From an uncultured Slackia sp. (lineage in GTDB: Bacteria > Actinomycetota > Coriobacteriia > Coriobacteriales > Eggerthellaceae): a stretch of 52,478 nucleotides of DNA. The stretch covers positions 1-52,478 of the forward strand of contig CAKUIK010000012.1 in assembly GCA_934661005.1 (NCBI GenBank), read 5' to 3'. The notes below the pieces were generated by a model. It saw nothing but the letters and a program-made list of their open reading frames with translations. It searched no databases and was not told where the DNA came from. Made by a program: the position numbers and the translations under genes. Of this stretch, positions 1-8,802 are shown piece after piece; the first letter of the stretch is position 1, and each line of letters begins with the position of its first letter.

Positions 1-74
<74 letters not shown>

Positions 75-112
75 GTGTTTTCAAACTTCGCCTCTCTCAA
101 GGCAGCCAGGAT

Positions 113-141
113 AGTCTACACAAACGAAGAGAATCGGGCAA
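113..141 (-). promoter_or_regulatory. Candidate promoter of tRNA-Asp
   Basis: On the minus strand TTGCCC (136-141) is followed after 17 bases by TAGACT (113-118), a sigma-70-like arrangement ending about 40 bases before the tRNA. It sits just downstream of the probable terminator of the lipoprotein gene, so the tRNA is likely transcribed separately. This is by eye only. Confidence 0.4.
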
Positions 142-152
142 GAACTTTTTTG

Positions 153-181
153 AAAAAATTCTCGAAGGCGGAATTTCGCCT
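153..181 (-). terminator. Probable terminator of the substrate-binding lipoprotein gene
   Basis: The minus-strand transcript forms a short stem AGGCG/CGCCT (166-170 with 177-181) that overlaps the stop codon and is followed after a few bases by six U (153-158). The stem is short, so strength is uncertain. Confidence 0.4.
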
Positions 182-1184
182 ATTTCGCCTTCAAATCGCC
201 CGTCTCGGAATCGTAAGCAACGTCGGCCTGCAGGTAATCTTTGCCCTTCATCCAATCGAGCACGGGCTCGACCATGTCCTTCGTGGGAAGCTCGGCCTCA
301 GGGTACGAAGAAATGGGATAGGTATCGGCAACAACGCCCGGCAGGTTCGCCTTTTCCACGAGCAACGCGCGGAACCCTTCGGGGTCGGCCTCAATCGCGG
401 CAACCGCATCGTTCCACGCAAGGCGCACGCCCTCAAGCGCGGCCTTGCCGCCCTCGAGCCACGAAGAACGCACAGCAAGCACCGACTGGCTCACGTTGCC
501 CACGCCTTGCGTGTCGTCGGCGAGCGTGATCATGCCCGTCGCCTCGCCCAGAGCAAGCAGGCTGCCCGGCAGCGCGGCCGCAGCAACTTGGTTATTCGTC
601 ATAGACTCAAAACGAACGGGAAGCTTCTTGATTTCCTCGTTGACGATTTCGTCGGCAGATGCGCCGGCGGCCTCCATGAGCTTGTCCATCACGTATTCAG
701 GCACGGTGTTCGAACCCACGCCAATGCCCTTGCCCTTCAAATCGGCAAGGCTCGTGATGCCCGACTCGGGCGACGTCTGAATGCCGAAGCGACCCTGCTC
801 GGGCGTGGCGCCCAGCGTAACCCATGCGAGATTGAGGCCGATGCCGCTCGCAACGAGCGACGCGGAAACCATAATGTCGGTCATAGCGCCATCGATTTCG
901 CCCGCAGCGAATGCCGTGGAGAGCTCTTGCGCGCTCTGGAACGTGACGATCTCAACGTCGACGTTGTGGTCGCCATAAAAGCCCTTCTGCTCGGCAACCC
1001 AGAACGGCAAGGAATCCTCGGTCTGCATGGTGCCGATTTTCATCGAAGTTGCCTCAGACGCAGTTTCTTCCTGAGAAGAGCAGCCCGAAAGGGCAACCGC
1101 CGAAAGCGCGGCAACCGAGGCGAATCCGATGAAGCTGCGGCGCGACATAGCGGCCTTGCCCGTAACGTCGGCGACGTTTTTCAT
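180..1184 (-). CDS. ABC transporter substrate-binding lipoprotein, SsuA/NMT1-like
   Basis: A 334-residue periplasmic-type binding protein of the SsuA/THI5/NMT1 fold, which in this superfamily captures organosulfonates, nitrate or thiamine-precursor-like ligands for ABC import. The N-terminus has SRRSFIG (residues 14-20), a hydrophobic stretch and lipobox LSGC with Cys35, so it looks like a Tat-exported lipoprotein. The mature part starts with KIGTMQTEDSLPFWVAEQKGFY, typical of the family's first strand and helix. The ATG at 1184 was chosen because AAGGGAG lies 9 bases upstream; an in-frame ATG at 1193 would abut that site. No permease or ATPase gene is adjacent, so it is an orphan component here and its ligand cannot be told. 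Confidence 0.85.
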   Translation of the reverse strand: MKNVADVTGKAAMSRRSFIGFASVAALSAVALSGCSSQEETASEATSMKIGTMQTEDSLPFWVAEQKGFYGDHNVDVEIVTFQSAQELSTAFAAGEIDGAMTDIMVSASLVASGIGLNLAWVTLGATPEQGRFGIQTSPESGITSLADLKGKGIGVGSNTVPEYVMDKLMEAAGASADEIVNEEIKKLPVRFESMTNNQVAAAALPGSLLALGEATGMITLADDTQGVGNVSQSVLAVRSSWLEGGKAALEGVRLAWNDAVAAIEADPEGFRALLVEKANLPGVVADTYPISSYPEAELPTKDMVEPVLDWMKGKDYLQADVAYDSETGDLKAK

Positions 1185-1639
1185 GAAACACATCTCCCTT
1201 CAATGATGCGTTGTGGTGAATTGCTACTGCTAAAACAGTACATGCGATAGTACAGACATCGTCAATCAACGCAAGCCAATTTTGAGACCGCCCCCGCATA
1301 TGGATGAATTCTCCACGCGAGCGAACAGAAAGGCGGCCGCCCTTAGACGATCGTTCAACATAAAGAACGTCAACGGTGCTCAGCATTCTTCACCGCGCGA
1401 CGTGACGTAACGACGAAACAATAATTGAATGCTGTGGAGAACACGTGGGTCGAAAAGGAATTCGGCAGCAACCCCTTGAAACCCCCTATGGAATAGCCGC
1501 AACAGTCGATGCTCGACTGACCGATACGCAGCCGAGCAATTATCGATTGCCCAAGAGGCACCACGGCGCAGCGCCGAGTTTCGATGATTCCGAAATCGCA
1601 CCCGGCAACGAGCCGCAGATTAGTAGGCAAGAACTAAGC
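1185..1639. other. Intergenic region without a recognisable gene
   Basis: About 450 bases between the lipoprotein gene and trxB. It holds the candidate promoter of the lipoprotein gene at its left end and a small CGTTC/GAACG hairpin near 1350-1370. Short open frames occur on both strands but none has a convincing ribosome binding site or resembles a known protein. Confidence 0.5.
1247..1274 (-). promoter_or_regulatory. Candidate promoter of the substrate-binding lipoprotein gene
   Basis: TTGCGT (1269-1274) and TACTAT (1247-1252) are spaced by 16 bases on the minus strand, about 60 bases upstream of the start codon. Nearby bases show a repeated TGTACT that could serve a regulator; this is weak evidence. 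Confidence 0.35.
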
Positions 1640-2596
1640 TTACTCGACACTTAAGTATTCAAACGCAGCAGTGGCAGCATTCGCTCCGTCAGAAGCGGCA
1701 GTTATCACCTGACGCAACGGTTTTTCACGCACATCGCCCGCAACGAACACGCCCGCAACGTTGGTCGCGCCCGTCTCACCGGCAACCGCATACCCTGCAT
1801 CGTTAAGGACAACGCCACACGTCTTAAGCATTTCGGAGCGAGGGGTCGTACCCACTGCAATAAATATCGCATCGGTATCCACAACGCGCTCCTCGCCCGT
1901 CTTCGCATCGTGAACCAAAACCGACCCCACGTGAGGCATGGCCGACTCCTCGTCGGCCGCAGGACGAATTGCCTCCACGGTCGAGTTCAGCACGAGCTCC
2001 ACATTCGAAACATCGGCGAGCGCCTTAAGGTAGATAGCATCGGCGCGGAACGCGTCACGCCTGTGCACCACGTACACCTTCTCGCAAATGCGCGACAGGT
2101 AAAGAGCATCACCCACGGCTGTGTTTCCGCCGCCAACCACCACCGCGACCTTGCCGCGGAAGAAACCCCCGTCGCATGTAGCGCAATACGAAACACCCCT
2201 GCCTCGCAGGTCCAGCTCGCCAGAAACACCCAACTCGCGTGGTTCGGCACCTGTCGCCACAATGACTGAGCGCGCAAAATACTGATCACCAGAAGCGCAG
2301 GTCAGCAATTTCTTTACACCGTCAACATCAAGAGAAACAACTTCATCCGAGATACACCTTGCGCCAAAACGCTCGGCCTGCGACGCCATCGCAAACGAAA
2401 GCTCGAACGCATCGATGCCTTGCGCAAAACCAGGATAGTTATCGAGCCATTCAGTTTGAGTCATTTGCCCGCCCGGCCCCAGGCGTTCGAACACCGCGAC
2501 TGACAACCCAGCACGCGCCGCATAGAGCGCCGCCGTCATGCCTGCAGGGCCGCTTCCCACTACGGCAACATCGAATTCGGTTTGCATACCGGTCAT
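1640..2596 (-). CDS. trxB: Thioredoxin-disulfide reductase
   Basis: A 318-residue FAD- and NADPH-dependent flavoprotein that passes electrons from NADPH to thioredoxin in the cytoplasm. FAD-binding GSGPAG is at residues 14-19, the redox-active CATC pair at Cys138/Cys141, the NADPH-binding GGGNTA at 155-160, and the second FAD motif GVFVAGD near the C-terminus. Length and order of domains match bacterial TrxB. The start at 2596 has AAGGAG seven bases upstream. It follows trxA on the same strand with a 145-base gap, so a trxA-trxB transcript is likely. Confidence 0.96.
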   Translation of the reverse strand: MTGMQTEFDVAVVGSGPAGMTAALYAARAGLSVAVFERLGPGGQMTQTEWLDNYPGFAQGIDAFELSFAMASQAERFGARCISDEVVSLDVDGVKKLLTCASGDQYFARSVIVATGAEPRELGVSGELDLRGRGVSYCATCDGGFFRGKVAVVVGGGNTAVGDALYLSRICEKVYVVHRRDAFRADAIYLKALADVSNVELVLNSTVEAIRPAADEESAMPHVGSVLVHDAKTGEERVVDTDAIFIAVGTTPRSEMLKTCGVVLNDAGYAVAGETGATNVAGVFVAGDVREKPLRQVITAASDGANAATAAFEYLSVE

Positions 2597-2741
2597 AGCA
2601 CGACTCCTTTCGGTTATAGAAGAAGGCGGCACGCATTGAAGCATTGCCGCCTTCACACATCAATCATCCTACAACGCACGCGATGAAAGCACGGCGCCTT
2701 TTCAAGATAGGCCTTCCCGAATCACGGGAGGTCCCCATCAA

Positions 2742-3053
2742 TTACTCGCCAATCAGCGCAAGCAAGTTCGCTTTCGGTTGCGCCCCCATGACGGTACGCT
2801 TTACCTGGCCGCCCTCAAACACCATAAGTGTGGGAACGCTCATAATGCCGTAGCGCTGAGCAATGTCGAGCGATTGGTCGATGTCGACCTTGTAAACCGC
2901 CGCCTTGTCGGCAACCTCGCCCGCCACTTCGTCGAGCACGGGGGCAAGCATTTTGCAAGGGCCGCACCACGTGGCGAAGAAGTCGACGAGCACAGGGCCG
3001 CTCGCTTGCAGCACCTTGGATTCGAATTCCTCAGAAGAAATGACTTGAGCCAT
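2742..3053 (-). CDS. trxA: Thioredoxin
   Basis: A 103-residue thioredoxin with the complete WCGPCK active site (Cys30, Cys33) and the cis-proline segment SVPTLMVF. It reduces protein disulfides in the cytoplasm and is recharged by the neighbouring TrxB. The start at 3053 is preceded by AAGGAGG five bases upstream; a longer in-frame start would add residues before this ideal site and is unlikely. A hairpin at about 2713-2732 sits in the gap to trxB and lacks a U-run, so it may only process or dampen the transcript. Confidence 0.97.
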   Translation of the reverse strand: MAQVISSEEFESKVLQASGPVLVDFFATWCGPCKMLAPVLDEVAGEVADKAAVYKVDIDQSLDIAQRYGIMSVPTLMVFEGGQVKRTVMGAQPKANLLALIGE

Positions 3054-3119
3054 AACGCCCTCCTTCGTTTGTCGCGTCACATTCGCGATTCTTTAATTGC
3101 TACCGTTAAGATAGCATAT

Positions 3120-3149
3120 AGAATATGAAAAGCAAGTACATCTCGTCAA
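3120..3149 (-). promoter_or_regulatory. Candidate promoter of trxA-trxB
   Basis: Minus-strand TTGACG (3144-3149) and TATTCT (3120-3125) are 18 bases apart, upstream of trxA. A second CGTCAAC copy at 3161-3167 makes a direct repeat around the -35 region that might be an operator. Confidence 0.4.
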
Positions 3150-3260
3150 CGTTGCCCCAACGTCAACAAAGCTTCGCTTGACCCACAGGCTCCAATTGTT
3201 CACCATGGAAACAAAACAAGCCCGCCCATAAGCGCGGGAGGCTCAAATGAAGGAGCAAGC

Positions 3261-4178
3261 ATGCAGCCATCATACGTCTACGACACCTCGGATCGCACGC
3301 CAGCCTACTCTGGCGCACAAACCGTTAACGTAAACCTCGTTTTGGAGGGTGGCGCCATGCGAGGCCAGTTTACCGCAGGCGTGCTCGACTTCTTCATGGA
3401 CCAAAACCTTTGGTGCGAACACGTCATTGGCACGAGCGCCGGTGCCCTGAACGGTTATAACTACGTTGCCGGCGAACTCGGCCGCACGTGCTTTTTGAAC
3501 ACGAAATACTGCGACGACCCACGCTATCTTTCCATGAAGAACTTCGTACGAACGGGCGACGCCCTGGGACGCGATTTCGTCTTCCACGAGATTCCCGAAA
3601 CGCTCGAGCCGTTCAACTTCAAGGCATTTCGCGAATCGCCCATGCAACTCACGACCGTTGCGAGCGACCTCGAAACCGGCGAAGCCGACTACCATGTTAT
3701 GGAAACCGCCGATGGCGAACGCGACATCGAATACCTGCGCGCTTCCGCAAGCATGCCTTTGGTGTCTCATATCGTGGAGATTGACGGCAAAAAGCTGCTC
3801 GACGGCGGCCCATGCGACAGCGTGGCGCTGCTCCATTCCTTGCTTATGGGCAATACCGATAAGCATATCGTGGTGCTTACCCAAGATTCCACGTTCGTGA
3901 AGGGCCCGAACAAGACCATGCCCCTCGTTAAGCGCATGTATTCCGACTATCCCTATTTCGTCGACCGCGTTGAAAACCGCCACTTTGAATACAATCGCTG
4001 CTACCGCTGGATCAAACGTCTGCACGACGAAGGCAAAATCTTCATGATTCAGCCGAACGAACCGGTAACCGTTTCCAGCATGGAACGCGATGCCGACAAG
4101 CTGTTCGCGCTGTATGAAGAGGGCTTGCAGGTAGCTGCAGAAAATTGGAACGCGCTGCAGGAGTACTTAGCCAAATAG
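3261..4178 (+). CDS. Patatin-like phospholipase/esterase family protein
   Basis: A 305-residue patatin-fold hydrolase. The oxyanion glycine-rich turn LEGGAMRG is at residues 28-35, the nucleophile elbow GTSAG places the catalytic Ser at 59, and the DGG motif gives the dyad Asp at about 181. No signal peptide or membrane helix is visible, so it is probably cytoplasmic and resembles bacterial YjjU/RssA-type proteins. Such enzymes deacylate lipids, but the natural substrate is usually unknown. AGGAG lies five bases before the ATG. It is transcribed alone, divergent from trxA, and ends in a strong terminator. A small CCCGC/GCGGG hairpin lies in its leader. Confidence 0.88.
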   Translation: MQPSYVYDTSDRTPAYSGAQTVNVNLVLEGGAMRGQFTAGVLDFFMDQNLWCEHVIGTSAGALNGYNYVAGELGRTCFLNTKYCDDPRYLSMKNFVRTGDALGRDFVFHEIPETLEPFNFKAFRESPMQLTTVASDLETGEADYHVMETADGERDIEYLRASASMPLVSHIVEIDGKKLLDGGPCDSVALLHSLLMGNTDKHIVVLTQDSTFVKGPNKTMPLVKRMYSDYPYFVDRVENRHFEYNRCYRWIKRLHDEGKIFMIQPNEPVTVSSMERDADKLFALYEEGLQVAAENWNALQEYLAK

Positions 4179-4244
4179 ACGCCGAGCCCGATTTCGACCA
4201 GAACGCCGCAGAAACTCAAGCCTTCGTCCAATTCCTCATGCAAA

Positions 4245-4280
4245 CAGGGCCACGCCAAAACCGACGTGGCCCTGTTTTTA
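4245..4280 (+). terminator. Rho-independent terminator of the patatin-like gene
   Basis: A perfect 10-bp stem CAGGGCCACG/CGTGGCCCTG (4245-4254 and 4265-4274) is followed directly by TTTTTA. Confidence 0.9.
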
Positions 4281-4368
4281 TCCTATAAGCCTGATTTTTT
4301 GCACCCTGCACGTCCCGATGCACTTTACTCGCCCACTGCGCTTCCCGCACTCTGCACGACCGCCCATG

Positions 4369-5025
4369 CTATTTCCCCGAGTTTGGGCATACATCGGCAA
4401 GAAAACACTCCTGGCATTTTGGACGCCGAGCCACGCAGAACTCACGCCCGAAATGAACCCATTGGTGGTTGATGAAAAGCCAATCGGGCTGAGGGTATAT
4501 CTTCATGAGTTTCGCCTCGACCTTTTCAGGCGTATCGTCGTTGTGCGTCGCAAACCCCAATTGGTGAGCTATGCGAAACACATGCGTATCAACCGCAATG
4601 CCCTGCGGGTCACGAAACGCTTGGCACATAACGACATTCGCGGTTTTGCGCCCCACCCCGGGAAGCTTCTGCAAATCGGCCATATTTTGCGGCACCACGC
4701 CGCCAAACTCGCTCAGCAACGTTTGTGCGCATGCCTTCAAGTTCTTCGCCTTGCTGCGGAAGAACCCAAGCGGATGAATAATAGCCTCCATGTCTTCGAT
4801 GCGCGCCGAAGCCATGGCTTCGGGCGTTCCAAAACGAGCGAACAGCTCGGGCGTCACCTTATTCACGGCCGCATCGGTGCATTGGGCCGATAGAATCACC
4901 GCCACGGTAAGCGTGAATGGGTCAACATGGTCGAGGGAGCACGCGCCTTCGCGGTAATGCTCGAACATGCGACGCTCGATTTCGGCAGCGCGCTCGCGTT
5001 TCTGCGTAAGATTCTCACGGGGCAT
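4369..5025 (-). CDS. nth: Endonuclease III
   Basis: A 218-residue base-excision-repair DNA glycosylase/AP lyase that removes oxidised pyrimidines. The helix-hairpin-helix LPGVGRKTANVV carries catalytic Lys127, followed by catalytic Asp146 in VDTHVFR. The C-terminal iron-sulfur loop is Cys197-x6-Cys204-x2-Cys207-x5-Cys213, exactly the family spacing. Its ATG lies two bases after the stop codon of the DUF2130 gene, so the two are transcribed together and probably translationally coupled, with an AAGGG inside the upstream gene as ribosome binding site. Confidence 0.97.
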   Translation of the reverse strand: MPRENLTQKRERAAEIERRMFEHYREGACSLDHVDPFTLTVAVILSAQCTDAAVNKVTPELFARFGTPEAMASARIEDMEAIIHPLGFFRSKAKNLKACAQTLLSEFGGVVPQNMADLQKLPGVGRKTANVVMCQAFRDPQGIAVDTHVFRIAHQLGFATHNDDTPEKVEAKLMKIYPQPDWLFINHQWVHFGREFCVARRPKCQECFLADVCPNSGK

Positions 5026-5027
5026 GG

Positions 5028-6758
5028 CTATTCGTCGCCCTTCAAGCCGGAATCATCGGTAGACACCTCAACCATGTCGCTTTCGCCTTCGAGCATCACG
5101 CCGGCACTTCCACGCTGCTCGGCAAGCTCGGCAAACTTCGCCTGCATGGTAGGATTTTTGCGCGTGAGCTTCTTAATCGTAAGATCTTGCGCCTTGTCAT
5201 TGGCCAAACGCAAGTTGCGCTCGCTGCCGAGCAAGGCATCTTTCGTTTTCTGCAAATGGTCGATAGTCTTGTCGATTTCCTCAATCGCCGTTTGGAATTT
5301 GCGGCTCGCCAAGTCGTAATTCTTCGCGAACTTCGTTTTAAATTCCTCCATCGAGTTCTCAAAGTTCGTGATATCGATATTCTGATTGCGCACCTCGGCA
5401 AGCTGCGTTTTGTACTGCAGGGCGGAAAGCGCCGCGTTACGCAAAATAGAAATAATCGGAATGAAGAACTGCGGGCGAATGACATACATCTTCGGGTAGC
5501 GATAGCCCATGTCTACGATGCCCTCGTTGTAAAGCTCATTATCGGGTTCGAGCATGGTGCACAGCACCGCGTATTCACACCCCTTCTTCGTTCGGTCGGA
5601 ATCGAGCTTTTTGAAGAAGTCTTCGTTTTTGTGCTTGGTCTTCGTCTCATCGTTCTCGTTCTTCATCTCGAACATGATGGAAACGATTTCTTCGCCGGTT
5701 TCAGGGTCGCACTCACGGAATACGAAGTCGCCCTTCGTGCCCTCAACGACGTCGTTATCTTTTTCGAAGTACGCATGCGGAAACGCTGTAGCGCGAATTT
5801 TGTTGAATTCGATTTCGCAGTGCTGCTCGAGCGACTCGCCCACCATCTTCGTGGAAAGGCGCGCCTTCATTTCCTTTACGCGCGCGATTTCGTCATCTTT
5901 GTATTTAATGAGCTCGTCTTTCTGGGCGAGTTCATGCGTCATTTGCTCACGCAGCGCCGCCTGGGCCTGCGCCGCTTTGGCGCGCTCGAGCTCAACGATC
6001 GCCTTCGCCTCGTCGCGTTCGCGTTCGGCCTGAACGCGCGCCTGTGATACGGCGAGCTCCTTTTCCGCAGCGAACTGCTGCGTTTGCGATTCGATTTGCT
6101 GCTTTTGACTTGCAATGGTTTGCTGCAGCTTCGCCGACTCTTCGGCAGCGCGACGCGATGCCTCGGTCTGCTCAAGGGCTAGTTTTTGTGAGTATTCTTT
6201 CGACTGCGATTCGATTTGCTGCTTGAACGCGGCCTCCTGCGAGGCGAGCTGCGCATTCAAGGCGGCGATTTCAGCGTCGCGTTTCGCGGTTGCATCGATA
6301 AGCGATTTCTCATGTTCGGCCTGCGCGGCGCGCTTTTGCGACTCCTGGTCGGCCGAAAGCTTCTCGACTTCTGCCTGAAGCTTGGCGATTTCCGCCTGCT
6401 TTTCAGCAAGCGCCGTTTTCATATCGGCATCGGCCTTTTGGCGCTCCGCCTGTTGCAGCTGCTGCTTTTCTTTCTCAGATGCCTTCGCCGCCTGCTCGCC
6501 CAGTTCAAGCGCCGCCGCAAGCTTCGCTTCGAGTTCTGCGATACGCGCATCGCTCGCCGCCTGCGCAGTTTGGGCGTCGCTTTGCACCTTCGACACCGCT
6601 AGCGCCACAGCCTGCTCTTTTTGCTGTTTCAGCATGCCCTCGCGCTGGGCGATTTCTTTATCGAATTCCTGCGTGCGAACCTGGCGCACAATGTCGGCGA
6701 ACCCACGCTCGTCTACCTGGAATACCTCGCCGCAATGGGGGCACTTAATTTCATTCAC
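5028..6758 (-). CDS. DUF2130 coiled-coil protein with a nuclease-like C-terminal domain
   Basis: A 576-residue protein. It begins with a short CPHC segment, continues as a long Ala/Glu/Gln/Lys-rich coiled coil (roughly residues 40-300), and ends in the DUF2130 domain. In that domain GDFVFRE (about 340) and IMFEMKNE (about 362) have the D...ExK spacing of a PD-(D/E)XK nuclease core; that reading is inference. The start is GTG at 6758, with AAAGG eight bases upstream; the nearby ATG is out of frame. The family has no well-established function. Coupling to nth and a LexA-like site upstream point toward DNA repair. Confidence 0.85.
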   Translation of the reverse strand: MNEIKCPHCGEVFQVDERGFADIVRQVRTQEFDKEIAQREGMLKQQKEQAVALAVSKVQSDAQTAQAASDARIAELEAKLAAALELGEQAAKASEKEKQQLQQAERQKADADMKTALAEKQAEIAKLQAEVEKLSADQESQKRAAQAEHEKSLIDATAKRDAEIAALNAQLASQEAAFKQQIESQSKEYSQKLALEQTEASRRAAEESAKLQQTIASQKQQIESQTQQFAAEKELAVSQARVQAERERDEAKAIVELERAKAAQAQAALREQMTHELAQKDELIKYKDDEIARVKEMKARLSTKMVGESLEQHCEIEFNKIRATAFPHAYFEKDNDVVEGTKGDFVFRECDPETGEEIVSIMFEMKNENDETKTKHKNEDFFKKLDSDRTKKGCEYAVLCTMLEPDNELYNEGIVDMGYRYPKMYVIRPQFFIPIISILRNAALSALQYKTQLAEVRNQNIDITNFENSMEEFKTKFAKNYDLASRKFQTAIEEIDKTIDHLQKTKDALLGSERNLRLANDKAQDLTIKKLTRKNPTMQAKFAELAEQRGSAGVMLEGESDMVEVSTDDSGLKGDE

Positions 6759-7084
6759 GTCGCACGCCTTTCAACAAATCGTTTTCTGGCGCTTATTATC
6801 GCGCAAAATCACGCGATATGCGAATATTTTTTCGAATATCTGTTCGAATTATTTGGTATTCAAAGCATGATTCGCGCATTGCGCACGAACCTCTTCAGGT
6901 GGAAACGCGCATGGCTGCGAATCGCTTAGCGCTGCAGTGGCGACAGCATCGGCAACCGTGTCGCCAGACGCACCGGCGGCACTGCGGCGAGTGCACCGAC
7001 GGTCATATCGACAGCCACGCCGCCGTCCATATCGTCAGCCCGCCCCGCAACCGCACCGACGCACTGCCAACGTCATACCTCGAA
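6759..7084. other. Intergenic region: DUF2130-nth promoter area, otherwise nothing recognised
   Basis: The left part is AT-rich and holds a possible -10 (GATAAT, 6795-6800, minus strand) with TTCGCA 18 bases upstream, plus the LexA-like palindrome. The right part (about 6930-7084) is GC-rich with no gene, terminator or repeat that I can support. Confidence 0.5.
6832..6847. promoter_or_regulatory. LexA-like (SOS box) palindrome upstream of DUF2130-nth
   Basis: On the minus strand the site reads TCGAACAGATATTCGA, an imperfect palindrome with one arm mismatch. It fits the Gram-positive/actinobacterial LexA pattern CGAACRNRYGTTCG with a single departure. It lies just upstream of the candidate -35 element and 74 bases before the GTG start. 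A further TTCGAATA-like half site is adjacent. Confidence 0.5.
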
Positions 7085-7936
7085 TTACGCGCACGCATCA
7101 TCGGCCCTGCCCGCACCGCACGCGCAAGCCCTCGCACGCGACTCAACCACCGCGCGCAGCTCAGCCTGCACCGCCTGTTCTGTATTCGTGCCAATAATGC
7201 GCTTCGAGATTTGCTTCACCGCCCAGCGTCCATTGCCCATAGCGCAGCTGTGCCCCACCATGCGCAGAATCTCGTAATCGTTCATGGAGTCGCCGAATGC
7301 CATCACGTTTTCGGCGGCAATGCCGTGCGCCGCGAGCACCTGCGTGATGCCCGTCGCTTTGTTCACGCCGCGCTGCATCACGTCAATCCACTTCACGCCC
7401 GATGGCGCGAACACGAAATCGGCTTCGAGCTCGCGCGTCAGAATGTAGGCCATGTCCATTTGGGCGCTATCGCACGAAATCGAAACTTTCACGATCGAAG
7501 TGTCGGGCGACGGCAAATCGCGCACCACCACGGGATTGGGCAAATCTTTGTCGTACTCCGCATCGAAGCACGCTGGGTCGTCGAGCAGATAGCTGTTCGT
7601 GCGGTCGAAAACCACCATGTGCAGATTGTCGAACGCGTTCACGAGCGCGAACAGGCACCGCAGGGCGGCATGAGAGAACACTTCGCGATCGACCAGTTTG
7701 CCGCGCACGAAAACTTGCGCGCCGTTGCTCGCGACGAAATCCATGCGATCGGCCACGGGCTCGAAGAACGCGCGCAGCGTATCGTAGCGGCGGCCCGACG
7801 CGGCAACGAATCGAATGCCTGCGGCGTCGAGCGAGCGAACAAGCTCAAACGTTTCAGGGGGAACCTGCGAATGCTCGTCGAGCAACGTGCCATCCATATC
7901 GCAGGCAATGAGTTTGATATCTTTGTAATCTTCCAT
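7085..7936 (-). CDS. Cof-type HAD-IIB family phosphatase
   Basis: A 283-residue cytoplasmic HAD hydrolase. Motif I is CDMDGTLL with nucleophile Asp13 and acid/base Asp15, motif II is ASGRR, and motif IV is GDSMNDYEIL, with the large C2B cap between motifs II and III. Such Cof/YidA-type enzymes dephosphorylate small sugar or cofactor phosphates; the substrate cannot be assigned. AAGGAGG lies seven bases upstream of the ATG. The last ~15 residues are a Cys/Ala/Arg-rich tail not usual in the family. It stands alone, between DUF2130 and coaC on the same strand. Confidence 0.9.
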   Translation of the reverse strand: MEDYKDIKLIACDMDGTLLDEHSQVPPETFELVRSLDAAGIRFVAASGRRYDTLRAFFEPVADRMDFVASNGAQVFVRGKLVDREVFSHAALRCLFALVNAFDNLHMVVFDRTNSYLLDDPACFDAEYDKDLPNPVVVRDLPSPDTSIVKVSISCDSAQMDMAYILTRELEADFVFAPSGVKWIDVMQRGVNKATGITQVLAAHGIAAENVMAFGDSMNDYEILRMVGHSCAMGNGRWAVKQISKRIIGTNTEQAVQAELRAVVESRARACACGAGRADDACA

Positions 7937-8014
7937 ATGCGGGCCTCCTTCAGGCTCGCGCCCGAACCCTTCGGGCGACGTAACAATTCATCGGTCGCCG
8001 CCATACTAAGCCCG

Positions 8015-8058
8015 CGAAAAAAGAATCGGCGCCGCGCGTTGCCGCTTTGACGCCGATT
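8015..8058 (-). terminator. Terminator downstream of coaC
   Basis: The minus-strand transcript pairs AATCGGCG (8051-8058) with CGCCGATT (8024-8031) and continues into CTTTTTTC. The loop is long (19 bases). Confidence 0.65.
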
Positions 8059-8144
8059 TGACCGGTTGCGCATATTCGCGCCACGATATGGAAAGTGAGC
8101 CGCACTCGATTACACGAAGCCGCGGCCACGAAGCCGACGCGGAC

Positions 8145-8684
8145 CTACATGCCCAGTTTCTTGCAAATAGCCTCGACGATCTCGTCGACCGGCGAAAGCG
8201 TGCCCTTGGCCACATCGCCGCACGCAAGTTTGCCAATGCCAGGGCCAACCAAATCGATGCCGCGCGCGGCAAGCGTCGCAAGGTTCGCCTGAGTGGCGGC
8301 GTTTTCATACATATGCGTGTTCATCGCCGGACACACGATAACCGGGCACGTCGTCGCCAAAAATGTGGAAGACACCATGTCGTCGGCAATGCCGTTGGCG
8401 AGCTTCGCGATAATGTTCGCGGTTGCAGGCGCCACGCACATAACATCGGCCTCCTGAGCGAGCGTGATGTGTTTAATGGACGCATCGTAGCTGTAATCAA
8501 ACGTGTCGGTGAACACCATGTTCTTGGAAAGCGCCTCGAACGTAAGCGGCGTCACGAATTTCGTCGCATTCTCGGTCATGATGACCTGCACGTCCACACC
8601 GCGCTTGCCCAAATCGCTTACAACTTGGCACACCTTGTACACCGCAATGCCGCCCGAAACCGCGATAAGCGCCTTTTTTGCCAT
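8145..8684 (-). CDS. coaC: Phosphopantothenoylcysteine decarboxylase, stand-alone
   Basis: A 179-residue flavoprotein that decarboxylates 4'-phosphopantothenoylcysteine to 4'-phosphopantetheine in CoA synthesis. It has the N-terminal GGIAVYK flavin-binding turn, catalytic His72 in IKHITLA, the APATANIIAKLANGIADD helix, and the PAMNTHMY substrate motif. In most bacteria this domain is fused to CoaB (synthetase). Here the protein ends after the CoaC domain, so CoaB must be encoded elsewhere or this is a paralogous flavoprotein. The ATG at 8684 has AAAGGAA seven bases upstream. Confidence 0.85.
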   Translation of the reverse strand: MAKKALIAVSGGIAVYKVCQVVSDLGKRGVDVQVIMTENATKFVTPLTFEALSKNMVFTDTFDYSYDASIKHITLAQEADVMCVAPATANIIAKLANGIADDMVSSTFLATTCPVIVCPAMNTHMYENAATQANLATLAARGIDLVGPGIGKLACGDVAKGTLSPVDEIVEAICKKLGM

Positions 8685-8802
8685 GGAACATTCCTTTCCG
8701 CAATTCAAATTCCGCAGGCAAGTATAGCCTAAAGGAAAAGGGAACCCACGCGCTTGCAAATGGATTCCCCCACATTTCCCTACCGATAAGATAGGAAAAA
8801 AC

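Noticed and set aside
1253..1265. The sequence TTGAC(G/T)ATGTCTGT occurs upstream of both the lipoprotein gene and the LuxR gene (near 41113)
   Set aside because: Both contain a -35-like TTGAC, the match is only about 13 bases and the genes are unrelated; chance is likely.
1445..1654. Small plus-strand open frame in the trxB-lipoprotein gap
   Set aside because: No ribosome binding site, overlaps the trxB 3' end, and the translated sequence has no recognisable feature.
6818..8050. A plus-strand open frame across the DUF2130 promoter region and the HAD gene
   Set aside because: It overlaps the complete HAD phosphatase on the other strand and covers the LexA-like and promoter region without a start signal.
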